22,807 nucleotides of DNA. Origin: DASSFZ01 sp036514635. Lineage in GTDB: Bacteria > Chloroflexota > Anaerolineae > Fen-1058. The position numbers were made by a program, and so were the translations under genes. The notes under the pieces are model-generated. The model saw only the letters and a program-made list of their open reading frames with translations. It ran no database searches and was not told where the DNA came from. Of this stretch, positions 6,995 through 14,952 are shown piece after piece (position 1 is the first letter of the stretch; every line of letters starts with the position of its first letter). The stretch lies in assembly GCA_036514635.1 (NCBI GenBank), contig DATBWU010000211.1:1-22807 (forward strand), written 5' to 3'.

Positions 6995-8134
6995 ATGGCT
7001 CGACAGATAGTTGACAACCGGAAACACGCACGCGTTGCGCTGGCTGTGATAGGCGCTGGACTGGTATGGGTGGCACTACTTGCAGCCGCCCTTCCGAGCT
7101 TGCCGGCTCGGGCACTGGCATCGAACTCGTCCCCATCTGTAACGCCGCAGACGGCGTTTCTGTATCGCTTCGATCCGAATACCTTCAGCTTCTTCACACG
7201 CACCCTGCCGCTCGGCAGCGTGCCGATCGATGTGGCGGTGACCGGTACCTCGCCTGTACACGTATGGGTGACGCTGTTCGGCAGCGACAAGATTGGCCGG
7301 CTGGTGTTCACGAGTACAGCGCAGACGTCGTGGACGGAGTATGCCGTCACCTCGACGGCGAACAGCCAACCCTTCCAACTGGCGCTTCGCGGAAACGAGG
7401 TTTGGTTCACGGAGCAGAACGCCAATCGGGTGGGGCGCTTGAATGCGCTCACCGGCCAGATCGACGAATTCTTCGGCAATGGCCTGTCTTCCGACAGCGG
7501 CCTGGCCGGGATCGATATAGCACCCGACGGCTCGATCTGGCTGGCCGGCCAGAAGTCGAATCGCCTGATCCGGCTGGTGGTCACCGACACGAATGACTTT
7601 GCCTTCCAGCAATACACGCTGGGGTCGACGACCGGGCCTTACGCCGTCGCGATCGAATCGGACAATAGCATTCATTTCTCCGCGCCCGCCTCCAATTCCG
7701 TCGGTTTTCTGACGCCATCTTTGAACCAGACAGTGCTTGCGCCGGGCATTCCGCCTAACCACTATCCAACGGATATCACCTGGGATTCGGCGCATGAAGC
7801 CTCGTGGTTCAGCGAGCCGTCAGGCGGCCGTATCGGCCTCTTCTTCAAGGGCACGCTTGGGATTCCAGCGCAATTCGGCCCCATCACGCGCCCCGTGGGG
7901 CTATCGCGTTTTTCCGGCAATACGCTGTGGGTGACGCAGCAGGATGCTATTGGGCAACTCGCCAGAATGGTGTACACGTACCCGGCTACTGTGAACTTTA
8001 CCTCGTATCCCTTGCCAACGCGCGGGCTGTTTCCGACGGGGGTCGCCCTGGCAGGTGATGGGTCGGTTTGGCTGGCGGCCTACGCACCCGAACGCAGTTA
8101 CGTGCCGGCGGTCATGAGGAATGCAGCCCCATGA
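6995..8134 (+). CDS. Exported seven-repeat beta-propeller, virginiamycin B lyase (Vgb)-like
   Basis: A 379-residue protein starting at ATG 6995 behind a near-perfect Shine-Dalgarno AAGGAGGT (6981-6988), six bases away; the frame is open upstream to 6776 but that part lacks a start signal. A signal segment (VALAVIGAGLVWVALLAAAL) ends near ARALAS. The body shows seven repeats of a blade pattern in which a Pro-x-Asp/Gly-Ile/Val strand is followed by a Trp-containing strand and often N-R-x-G-R-L, for example GNEVWFTEQNANRVGRL and DGSIWLAGQKSNRLIRL. This is the arrangement of Vgb-like streptogramin lyase propellers. The name should not be taken as function: most secreted Vgb-like proteins are of unknown role and may bind glycans. 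The last blade runs straight into RSYVPAVMRN and the stop, a motif shared with neighbouring exported proteins. Confidence 0.84.
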   Translation: MARQIVDNRKHARVALAVIGAGLVWVALLAAALPSLPARALASNSSPSVTPQTAFLYRFDPNTFSFFTRTLPLGSVPIDVAVTGTSPVHVWVTLFGSDKIGRLVFTSTAQTSWTEYAVTSTANSQPFQLALRGNEVWFTEQNANRVGRLNALTGQIDEFFGNGLSSDSGLAGIDIAPDGSIWLAGQKSNRLIRLVVTDTNDFAFQQYTLGSTTGPYAVAIESDNSIHFSAPASNSVGFLTPSLNQTVLAPGIPPNHYPTDITWDSAHEASWFSEPSGGRIGLFFKGTLGIPAQFGPITRPVGLSRFSGNTLWVTQQDAIGQLARMVYTYPATVNFTSYPLPTRGLFPTGVALAGDGSVWLAAYAPERSYVPAVMRNAAP

Positions 8135-8160
8135 TGCAGTGTCCGGCCACAACCGAATCT

Positions 8161-8207
8161 ATGGACGCAGATGGACGCGGATGAACGCAGCTAGAATCGC
8201 GTCCATC
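8161..8207. repeat. Intergenic repeat: three tandem 10-mers with a perfect 10-bp inverted copy
   Basis: Three head-to-tail 10-nt units of consensus ATGRACGCRG fill 8161-8190. GATGGACGCG at 8170-8179 is repeated as its exact reverse complement CGCGTCCATC at 8198-8207, giving a possible 10-bp stem with an 18-nt loop. It sits in the 115-nt gap between the propeller and the first glycosidase-like gene. I recall related strings (GATGGACGCAGATG type) as dispersed intergenic repeats in several phyla, but have not searched. Its presence shows that the upstream extension of the next reading frame is not coding. Confidence 0.72.
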
Positions 8208-8249
8208 CGTGCCCTAGAAATTTACCGCGATGTATTGATAGGAGTTCGT

Positions 8250-9746
8250 ATGGATCGCTTCGTGCCTCGTGTCTTTCCGGCTATTGGATTCGCCCTGCTT
8301 GTCATTGCGGTGCTGGTTGCGCTGTCGGTAGAAGTCGTGCCTGTCAAGGCTGAGCGCCAGCGAGCATCGATCCCGGCAATGGAGCGCGCGCCGAACATCG
8401 CGCAGCCGATTCCTCCATTGCAGTCCACCTCTATCTACAGCGTCTTTCTTCCCCTGACCTTGCGTTATGACGGGCCTCGCGCGCCGTTCGGCATTCAGTT
8501 TTACGGATCGCTGCAGGCCACGACTGGCTTCACCTATGCAATAGCGGCGAAGACGGGCTGGATACGTCTGCAGGTGTTGTGGTCAACTATCGAGCCGGTG
8601 AACACCACGCCGAGCAATTACAACTGGACCACGCTGGATGCGTCGGTCGCCGCAGCGCTGGAGCAGCGGATGAACCTGATCTTGACGCTGGAAGGCAATC
8701 CATCCTGGGCGGCTTCCCAATCCGCTGGCCCGGTCTATGCCATGAGCGATCTGCAAGAATTCGTCGGCGCGATCGTCGCACGTTATGCGAACGTGACGTA
8801 TTGGGAGTTCTACAACGAGCCCGATAACCTGCTGGCCTTTGGCGATCGGGGCCATCTGTATGCAGACGTGCTCAATGCAGTGTACCCGGTTGTGAAAGCA
8901 GCCAATCCTGCCGCTAAGGTGGTGATGGGCGGTCTCGCCATGGACTGGTGCCAAAACATCAATGGCCTATTCGACTGCAATTTTGGGCCGGGCGGGGCCG
9001 TCACGCCGGAGTTCCTGGATGCCGTCCTGGCGAACTGCGAACAGCCGTGTTTCGATGTATCGAATTTCCATTACTATCCGGTGTATCGCGCGAGCTGGGA
9101 GCCCTACGGCCGCGACATCAGCGGCAAGGCCAACTTCCTGCGCCAGCGGGCGGCTCAGGCTGGCTTCAATCGCCCCGTCATCAACACCGAGACGGGCTGG
9201 GAGTACGGGGAGACCTGGGGAGGCCCCGGAATCCAGGCCCGCTATGTGCCCAAGACCTTTGTGCGCGGCGTGGCCGCCGGGTTAGTCGCGACCAATTGGT
9301 ATGCCATGATCGATGCGGACCCGAGCCTGCCGGGGTTGCTGGCAGGCAGCTATCCCAACTATGCAGAGCGTCCGTCGTACATTGCTTTCACACGGCTGAC
9401 CACGCTCCTCGGCGGGGCCACGTATCAACGCGCGCTCACCGCCGCTGAGACCGGGTCATCGTACATCGAGGGTTACGTGCTCACCACTCCGGGAGCGACG
9501 GCGCTGAGAACCTGGCACTTGGTGTGGTACGACTGTTCCAGCCTGCTTGTGACGTCACCCAATCTACCGTCCGATTGTGGCACGCGTGTACCATACAAGG
9601 TGCGGGCCTCGCGTATTGGGCTATACGACCATTTGAATGCTCCCGTGATTTACATCGACGATGAAGATGACGGCCAAACGGATAGTTGGGTGACGATCCC
9701 TGGCGGCATTGGCACAGACCCCGTCTACATTGACTTCAACCCGTGA
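8250..9746 (+). CDS. Exported (beta/alpha)8 glycosidase-like protein (GH clan A type, GH39/GH5-like)
   Basis: A 498-residue protein starting at ATG 8250, five bases after AGGAG (8240-8244). It has an N-terminal signal or anchor segment (VFPAIGFALLVIAVLVALSV), a linker of about 35 residues, and then the string VFLPLTLRY just before the barrel (residues 65-73). The barrel shows GWIRLQVLWSTIEP, a W-E-F-Y-N-E-P-D motif whose Glu190 fits the acid/base of clan A glycosidases, and INTETGW with Glu314 fitting the nucleophile at the end of strand 7. Spacing of the two glutamates (124 residues) is reasonable for the clan. It probably cleaves or remodels an extracellular polysaccharide, perhaps the one made by this locus. 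The specific GH family and substrate cannot be fixed by eye. Its stop overlaps the start of the next gene (TGATG). Confidence 0.83.
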   Translation: MDRFVPRVFPAIGFALLVIAVLVALSVEVVPVKAERQRASIPAMERAPNIAQPIPPLQSTSIYSVFLPLTLRYDGPRAPFGIQFYGSLQATTGFTYAIAAKTGWIRLQVLWSTIEPVNTTPSNYNWTTLDASVAAALEQRMNLILTLEGNPSWAASQSAGPVYAMSDLQEFVGAIVARYANVTYWEFYNEPDNLLAFGDRGHLYADVLNAVYPVVKAANPAAKVVMGGLAMDWCQNINGLFDCNFGPGGAVTPEFLDAVLANCEQPCFDVSNFHYYPVYRASWEPYGRDISGKANFLRQRAAQAGFNRPVINTETGWEYGETWGGPGIQARYVPKTFVRGVAAGLVATNWYAMIDADPSLPGLLAGSYPNYAERPSYIAFTRLTTLLGGATYQRALTAAETGSSYIEGYVLTTPGATALRTWHLVWYDCSSLLVTSPNLPSDCGTRVPYKVRASRIGLYDHLNAPVIYIDDEDDGQTDSWVTIPGGIGTDPVYIDFNP

Positions 9747-11308
9747 TGATCAAGTTCGCACTGCGCTGTGGCGTGACACTCGCGGTCGCTTGCGCTGGAT
9801 TGATGGTGCTGGCAGCGACTGTGCAGCTCCCGGCCCAGGCTTTGCCGCAACGCGGAGACAACCTCGCTGATCGGGCCGGTGTACCGGCTGCGATGATTCG
9901 CGCTGAGTATCTTCCGCTCTTGGCCCGGGAGGATGGGCAGGGAACTTTCCCGAACTGCCGTTTAGGGATTGGCCTGGGCGGTGCGCCGGGATACGATGTC
10001 GCCTCGCTGTACATGGGCTGGTATCTGGATTGGACGGCTGCCTTGACGCCGACGCGCCCCAACCGCTCTGAGTATGCCCAGATGATCCGGCTCAGACCGA
10101 CATTCGGCGGTTACACCTACACGCCGAGCTTGGCGACACTCTATGCCATCGTGAATGCCAACCCCGGGTCGATCTGGCTGATCGGCAACGAGCCGGACAG
10201 CCCGTTCCAGGATAACCTGACGCCCGAGCTATATGCCGAGGCCTATCACGATCTCTATTACCTGCTGAAAGGCCGCGATCCCAGGGCACAGATCGGGGCA
10301 GGCGGGTTGGTTCAGCCGACGCCGCTGCGCTTCCAGTATCTGAACCGGGTGTGGCAGACCTATTACGATCGCTATGGTCATCCGCTGCCGGCAGATTTGT
10401 GGAACATTCACTCGTATATGCTGCGTGAGATCACTCCCGAAGATCCGGAGGCATATCCGAACGGCCCGTTGGAGGTCTGGGGCGCTTACGTGCCGCCGGG
10501 TATCACGGCCACGCGTGGAGTGCTGTACAACTATTCGGATCAGGATAATTTAACACTCTTTCAACAGCGGATCGCGGACTTCCGAACCTGGATGCGCGAT
10601 CACGGGCAGCGTGACAAGCCGTTGCTCATCACGGAATACGGTATTCTGTTTCCCGAGGACTACGTGGATGAACACGGCGTGCCGTTCAGCCAGGACCGCG
10701 CGGCGGCATTCTTTCGATCGTCGTCGGATTTGCTGCTGAACTGGCGCGACTCGACCATCGGCAACCCGCTGGATGGAAACCGACTGGTGCAGCGCTGGGC
10801 CTGGTACAGTCTAGCGGATCTCTTCTATGGCGGCGCATTATTCGATCCGGTCACGAAGATGCGCAGGCCACTGGGTGACGCATTCGCTGCCTATGCGGCC
10901 ACGCTGTCGCAGACGGTTGACCTGATTGCACCTTACGCCGCGGGCGACCCACCGGCGTTGATCGCGTCTGGCCCATCGACGACGGCAACACTCAAAGCGA
11001 CCATCGCGAATCAGGGCAATTTCTCGGTCACGCAAGTCTTTACGGTGACGTTTTGGAATGGCCCACCCGGCAGCGGATCGATCATCGGCACACCGCAGGT
11101 TGTGACGCGCGGGCTGGCCGGATGCGGCACGGCCGTGGACGTGCGAGTAAAGTGGTCGTCGCTGGGTGTAGGGATGCACACCTTTTACGTTCAAGTGGAT
11201 TCGTCCGGCAGAATTGCCGAAGTGGACGAAAGCAACAACACTACCACGGGTCAGGTCTTCATCGGCACGCGGCGCGCCTATTTGCCGGTCGTCCTTCACC
11301 GGCCCTGA
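9746..11308 (+). CDS. Exported glycosidase-like (beta/alpha)8 protein with C-terminal CARDB-like domain
   Basis: A 520-residue protein translated from ATG 9746 (or GTG 9743), overlapping the previous stop by one base (or four), so coupled translation is likely. A signal segment (VTLAVACAGLMVLAATV) is followed by EYLPLLARED near residue 55, then a catalytic-like domain with WLIGNEPDS (Glu149) and LLITEYGIL (Glu297), the two glutamates expected at strands 4 and 7 of a retaining barrel glycosidase. Around residues 410-505 the pattern TLKATIANQGNFSVTQVFTV and DSSGRIAEVDESNNTTTG marks a CARDB-type beta-sandwich, common in bacterial exoproteins. The protein ends AYLPVVLHRP, so the same motif flanks it on both sides. 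Its barrel differs clearly from that of the preceding gene, so this is not a recent duplication. Substrate unknown. Confidence 0.82.
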   Translation: MIKFALRCGVTLAVACAGLMVLAATVQLPAQALPQRGDNLADRAGVPAAMIRAEYLPLLAREDGQGTFPNCRLGIGLGGAPGYDVASLYMGWYLDWTAALTPTRPNRSEYAQMIRLRPTFGGYTYTPSLATLYAIVNANPGSIWLIGNEPDSPFQDNLTPELYAEAYHDLYYLLKGRDPRAQIGAGGLVQPTPLRFQYLNRVWQTYYDRYGHPLPADLWNIHSYMLREITPEDPEAYPNGPLEVWGAYVPPGITATRGVLYNYSDQDNLTLFQQRIADFRTWMRDHGQRDKPLLITEYGILFPEDYVDEHGVPFSQDRAAAFFRSSSDLLLNWRDSTIGNPLDGNRLVQRWAWYSLADLFYGGALFDPVTKMRRPLGDAFAAYAATLSQTVDLIAPYAAGDPPALIASGPSTTATLKATIANQGNFSVTQVFTVTFWNGPPGSGSIIGTPQVVTRGLAGCGTAVDVRVKWSSLGVGMHTFYVQVDSSGRIAEVDESNNTTTGQVFIGTRRAYLPVVLHRP

Positions 11309-11356
11309 GCCAATTCCATGGCGGGGCGTGCGGAGTTGAGGTTTATTGCGCACTGC

Positions 11357-11385
11357 TGGACAAAGTCGGATGGCTGAACTATAAT
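11357..11385 (+). promoter_or_regulatory. Sigma70-type promoter upstream of the ABC ATPase gene
   Basis: TGGACA at 11357-11362 (five of six matches to TTGACA) and a consensus TATAAT at 11380-11385 are separated by exactly 17 nt. Transcription would begin near 11391-11393, about 58 nt before the GTG start of the ATPase gene. It probably drives the block of glycosylation genes that follows. Confidence 0.72.
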
Positions 11386-11392
11386 CGGCCTG

Positions 11393-11418
11393 GGGTGGCC
11401 TGAAGGTTACGGCCACCC
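11393..11418 (+). promoter_or_regulatory. Perfect 8-bp stem-loop at the predicted 5' end of the ABC operon transcript
   Basis: GGGTGGCC at 11393-11400 is followed by a 10-nt loop and its exact complement GGCCACCC at 11411-11418. It begins within a base or two of the transcription start expected from the promoter at 11357-11385. No T-run follows, so a terminator is unlikely; a 5'-terminal stabilising hairpin or a small leader control element fits better. Confidence 0.55.
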
Positions 11419-11449
11419 GTATTCTACTGGCTCGACGACGAACCCACGC

Positions 11450-12679
11450 GTGAATTCGGCAATCGCTTTCGATCACATCTCCAAGTGCTTCCGCGTTGAG
11501 CATCAACGTCCCCGGTCGTTTCAAGAGCGCTTCGTTCGGTCGTTGCGCCACGGTCATCGCCCTGCTGAAGAAATCTGGGTGTTGCGCGACGTCAGTTTCT
11601 CTGTGGCGCGCGGTACATCGCTCGGTTTGATCGGTCCGAACGGCGCGGGTAAGAGCACGCTCTTGAAGCTGTGCGCGCGTGTCATTGAGCCGAGTTCCGG
11701 CACAATCCAGGTGCCGGGCCGGGTCACCGCCCTGTTGGAACTGGGCGTCGGCTTCCACCCAGACCTGACCGGCCGTGAGAATGTCTTTCTGTATGGGTCG
11801 CTGGTCGGCATCGATCGGGCGAGCATCAAGCAGCGTTTCGATGAGATCGTGGCCTTCTCGGAAATCGAGCGCTTCATCGATCTGCCCGTCAAACATTACT
11901 CGTCCGGGATGTATTTGCGCTTGGCCTTTGCGGTGGCCGTTCACGTCGATGCGGATACGCTCCTGATCGACGAGGCGTTTGCCGTGGGCGACGATCACTT
12001 TCAGCGCAAGTGTCTCGAGCGCATTCATGAGATTCAGAAGTCTGGCGTGACCACTGTGTTCGTCTCGCACAACACCGACCTGGTGCGCCGGTTCTGCACT
12101 GAGGCGATGTGGCTACAAGACGGAAAACTCATGGCGTTGGGCAGCGCCGACCAGGTCATCACTGCATATTCCGAGCGGGCGGTCACGCCGGGCGCGGCGT
12201 TTGGGTCGCACGACACTCGCCGCTGGGGCTCGCGCGAGGTGGAAATCACGGGCGTGCAATTCCTGGATGCGCAGGGCCGCGATGCCCAGCGGGTGAGGCT
12301 CGGCGAGCCGTTCATCGCACGCATTCACTATGTGGCCCATCAGCGCGTGCCTCGGCCCACGTTTGGCGTCGCCATTCATCGCGATGATGGCACGCACATG
12401 AACGGCCCGAACACGTTGTTGGATAGGTATGACATTGAGTACGTGGAAGGGCCAGGCTCGATCGATTACTGTGTGGAGGCCTTGAATCTTCTTCCCGGCG
12501 GCTATCAGTTCTCGGCGGTCGTCTACGATCAGGAAGCGCTTCACGCATACGACCATCATCACCGTGTCTACCCGTTCTGGGTCGATCCGAACCCGGCCAT
12601 CCGTCACCGCTATGGAACACTGTATCTGCCGGCGCACTGGCAGCATCGAACAGGTGAGGGAAGTCGAGCTGAGCCTTGA
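11450..12679 (+). CDS. Polysaccharide ABC transporter ATP-binding protein, Wzt-like with C-terminal beta domain
   Basis: A 409-residue protein. The nucleotide-binding domain has Walker A GPNGAGKST (residues 62-70), a signature YSSGMYLRLAFA near 150-161, Walker B TLLIDEAFAVGD (170-181) and the switch histidine in VFVSHN (207). The VLRDVSFSVARG start, the long insertion before Walker A and the ELGVGFHPDLTGREN block are typical of O-antigen/teichoic acid exporters (Wzt/TagH). Residues from about 260 form the extra C-terminal domain (REVEITGVQFLD through YQFSAVVYDQEALHAYD) that in Wzt recognises the finished chain end. The partner permease (Wzm) is not in the window. GTG start 11450 follows a good promoter; the ribosome-binding site is weak. 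A methyltransferase directly downstream fits terminal capping of the exported glycan. Confidence 0.93.
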   Translation: MNSAIAFDHISKCFRVEHQRPRSFQERFVRSLRHGHRPAEEIWVLRDVSFSVARGTSLGLIGPNGAGKSTLLKLCARVIEPSSGTIQVPGRVTALLELGVGFHPDLTGRENVFLYGSLVGIDRASIKQRFDEIVAFSEIERFIDLPVKHYSSGMYLRLAFAVAVHVDADTLLIDEAFAVGDDHFQRKCLERIHEIQKSGVTTVFVSHNTDLVRRFCTEAMWLQDGKLMALGSADQVITAYSERAVTPGAAFGSHDTRRWGSREVEITGVQFLDAQGRDAQRVRLGEPFIARIHYVAHQRVPRPTFGVAIHRDDGTHMNGPNTLLDRYDIEYVEGPGSIDYCVEALNLLPGGYQFSAVVYDQEALHAYDHHHRVYPFWVDPNPAIRHRYGTLYLPAHWQHRTGEGSRAEP

Positions 12680-12699
12680 TCGTGTGTGATGGAGATGAT

Positions 12700-13635
12700 G
12701 TGAGCATTCCGGATCGGTACATGCCGTCGGCTCCCAGCCCACAGAATGCGCTCGACATCTTCCGTGGCGAGTGGGTGTGCTGTTTGCCAGATGCGCTCTC
12801 GGCGCTGCGCGCCGGTTCGGATCCATTGTTCGCCGATAAGCGCATCGAATGGTGCGCCAGTCAGGCAGGCGGGCTGCAGGGCAAGACCGTGCTCGAGCTG
12901 GGTCCTCTGGAGGCCGCGCACACCTATCTATTGGAGAAATTGGGCGCCGAGTCTATCCTGGCGATTGAAGCCAACACGCACCACTACCTGAAGTGCCTGA
13001 TCGTCAAGGAGTTGCTCAACCTGAGGCGGGCACGGTTCATGTGCGGTGATTTCGTGGAGTATTTGCGAAGCACGTCGACACGGTTTGATTTGGTCGTTGC
13101 CAGCGGGGTTCTATATCACATGCGGAATCCCGTTGAGTTGATTGCCTTGTTGGCGCGGGTATGCGACCAGGTTTATATCTGGACGCACTATTACGAGGCG
13201 TCAGTGATTGCCCATAACCCGGTGCTGTCCCGCAGGTTTACGGGCGGCCAGTCCGCCGAGTTTGGTGGATTTCCGCACACGCTCTATCGGCAAGAGTATC
13301 AGGAGGCACTCGACCGCATCGACTTCTGCGGCGGAACGGCTACAACTAGCAGCTGGCTGACGCGTGCCGATGTGCTGGGCGCATTGAAACACTTCGGTTT
13401 CACGGACATTCGCCTCAGCTACGATCACCCCGATCATTTCCACGGGCCGGCTCTGGCCGTGTTTGCAGGGCGCGGAACAGCGCACCCGGCGGTGACCTAC
13501 GCGCCCGAACCATCGCCTGGCTTTCGCCACTTGATGTCTGAAGCGGTCCGCCACTATCGGCTTGGAGGTACGCGTGGTCTGGCGCGCGAGACGCGCAGTT
13601 TCCTGCGCAGACGCCGGGCCAGGCGGATCGAATAG
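12700..13635 (+). CDS. SAM-dependent methyltransferase-like protein (class I fold)
   Basis: A protein of about 311 residues. The core contains KTVLELGPLEAAHTYLLE, an atypical motif I in which the usual Gly-x-Gly after ELG is replaced by Pro-Leu-Glu, then SILAIEAN (acidic residue of strand 2), FMCGDFVEYL, FDLVVASGVLYHM and VYIWTHYY. I recall this variant from methyltransferases in polysaccharide gene clusters, where O- or N-methylation of sugars is assumed. Start choice: GTG 12700 has GGAG (12691-12694) five bases upstream; TTG 12676 would overlap the ABC stop and GTG 12682 is also in frame. The C terminus, GGTRGLARETRSFLRRRRARR, is a basic helix resembling the tail of the next enzyme. Acceptor unknown. 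Confidence 0.8.
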   Translation: MSIPDRYMPSAPSPQNALDIFRGEWVCCLPDALSALRAGSDPLFADKRIEWCASQAGGLQGKTVLELGPLEAAHTYLLEKLGAESILAIEANTHHYLKCLIVKELLNLRRARFMCGDFVEYLRSTSTRFDLVVASGVLYHMRNPVELIALLARVCDQVYIWTHYYEASVIAHNPVLSRRFTGGQSAEFGGFPHTLYRQEYQEALDRIDFCGGTATTSSWLTRADVLGALKHFGFTDIRLSYDHPDHFHGPALAVFAGRGTAHPAVTYAPEPSPGFRHLMSEAVRHYRLGGTRGLARETRSFLRRRRARRIE

Positions 13636-13663
13636 TAGCCGAGCGCCACGAGACGCGAATTGT

Positions 13664-14944
13664 ATGAGTCGCATTCTGATCGTCTGTTCAGATATTCTGC
13701 CTCTGCCCGGTTTCCCGACGACGGGCGCGGGCCTGCGCGCGTGGAGCATTGGGCAGGGCCTGGCCTCACGTGGACATCACGTTGTCTATTCGATGCCGGA
13801 AGCCGCACTCGAGGGCCGTCCTAACGTGGATGCTTCGGTACGGGAAATGGCGTGGACGCTCGGGACTCTGTCCAGCGTGATCCAGCGCTCGCAGCTCGAT
13901 GTCGTCGTGGCCTGCAACTGGCCGGTCGCGGCCAACATTCACAAGTGCCCGGTCCCGCTCGTGCTCGATCAACACGGGCCGCACTTGCTGGAGCGCCAAT
14001 ACCAGTCGGCGTTTCGCGGCTTCGAGGAGAATGCGCGAACGAAGCGACTCGCCTTGAGCAAGGCCGATTTCTTCACGTGCGCTGGCGACTTGCAGCGACT
14101 GTACTTTCTGCCGTGGCTGATGCAGAGCGGGTTCCAGTTCGACGACGGGCGCGTCGCATCGATCCCGGTGTCGCTGTCGCCCGAATTGCCGGTGCACGAG
14201 TTCTCTGACGAAGCCACCTTTGTGTATGGCGGCGTGTTTTTGCCGTGGCAGGACCCGCGTGCCGCTCTCGAAGAAGTCATGGCGCAGTTGGAGCAGCGCG
14301 GCTGTGGCCGGTTGAAGTTCTTCGGCGGACGGCACCCGGTGTACCCGGTCGATACCGGCCTATTTGAAGACATCCGCGCGAAGCTGGAAGCGCATCCGCG
14401 CGTCGGCGTGCAACCGATGGTGGCGCACGACGATCTGATCGATGTGTACCGGCGCGCTCATGTGGCAATCGATGTGATGGCGCGCAACCCGGAACGCGAG
14501 CTGGCCTTCACGACGCGCACGGTGGAATACCTGTGGTGCGGCCTGCCGGTGATTTATAATGATTACGCCGAGTTGAGCCGGTACATCCGAGATTATCGTG
14601 CCGGTTGGACGGTGGAGCCGAACGATCGCGCGGCCATTCGCGCGGCCATCGCCGAGGTGTTCGAACAGCCGGATCGGGTGCGCGAATACAGCCGCAACGC
14701 GCAGCGTCTGGTGCGCGAGCGACTGACCTGGGATCGCACGATCGAGCCGCTCGACGTGTTTTGCCGCGCCCCGACGCGCCGTTCCCGGCCCGCCGGAACC
14801 GCGCCACCGACAAACGCGACCCGTCCCGCGTTCCTGATCGGCAAGGCCTGGTGGACGCTGCGCCGAAAAGGGCCGGCGGCACTTGTGCGCGAGACGCGCG
14901 CTTATCTGCGCTGGCGGCGCGAAGTGCGCCGGGCGCGTGGCTAA
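13664..14944 (+). CDS. GT4-type (GT-B fold) glycosyltransferase, paralogue 1
   Basis: A 426-residue glycosyltransferase starting MSRILIVCSD at ATG 13664; the frame is open upstream but those residues overlap the end of the methyltransferase gene and are not family-like. The N-terminal Rossmann domain has LPLPGFPTTGAGLRAW and QGLASRGHHV; the linker region has ADFFTCAGDLQRLYFLPWLMQSGF; the C-terminal domain has FVYGGVFLPWQDP, LKFFGGRH, VAHDDLIDVYRRAHVAIDVM and the donor-site block ERELAFTTRTVEYLWCGLPV, AGWTVEP. A second gene at 16951 is a clear paralogue. The C-terminal tail, ALVRETRAYLRWRREVRR, resembles that of the preceding methyltransferase. Cytoplasmic, probably membrane-associated; sugar unknown. 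Confidence 0.88.
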   Translation: MSRILIVCSDILPLPGFPTTGAGLRAWSIGQGLASRGHHVVYSMPEAALEGRPNVDASVREMAWTLGTLSSVIQRSQLDVVVACNWPVAANIHKCPVPLVLDQHGPHLLERQYQSAFRGFEENARTKRLALSKADFFTCAGDLQRLYFLPWLMQSGFQFDDGRVASIPVSLSPELPVHEFSDEATFVYGGVFLPWQDPRAALEEVMAQLEQRGCGRLKFFGGRHPVYPVDTGLFEDIRAKLEAHPRVGVQPMVAHDDLIDVYRRAHVAIDVMARNPERELAFTTRTVEYLWCGLPVIYNDYAELSRYIRDYRAGWTVEPNDRAAIRAAIAEVFEQPDRVREYSRNAQRLVRERLTWDRTIEPLDVFCRAPTRRSRPAGTAPPTNATRPAFLIGKAWWTLRRKGPAALVRETRAYLRWRREVRRARG

Positions 14945-14952
14945 ATGGGCGC

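Noticed and set aside
8121..8249. N-terminal extension of the first glycosidase-like reading frame
   Set aside because: It overlaps the intergenic repeat at 8161-8207, encodes no signal-like sequence and has no ribosome-binding site, whereas ATG 8250 has AGGAG five bases upstream and starts a signal segment.
10838..12070. 410-codon open frame on the minus strand
   Set aside because: It runs antisense through the CARDB-like end of one gene, a good plus-strand promoter and the Walker motifs of the ABC ATPase, with no domain of its own.
14605..14952. Upstream extension of the low-GC methyltransferase frame
   Set aside because: It lies wholly over the well-supported end of the GT4 gene and reads as an Arg/Ala-rich shadow translation.
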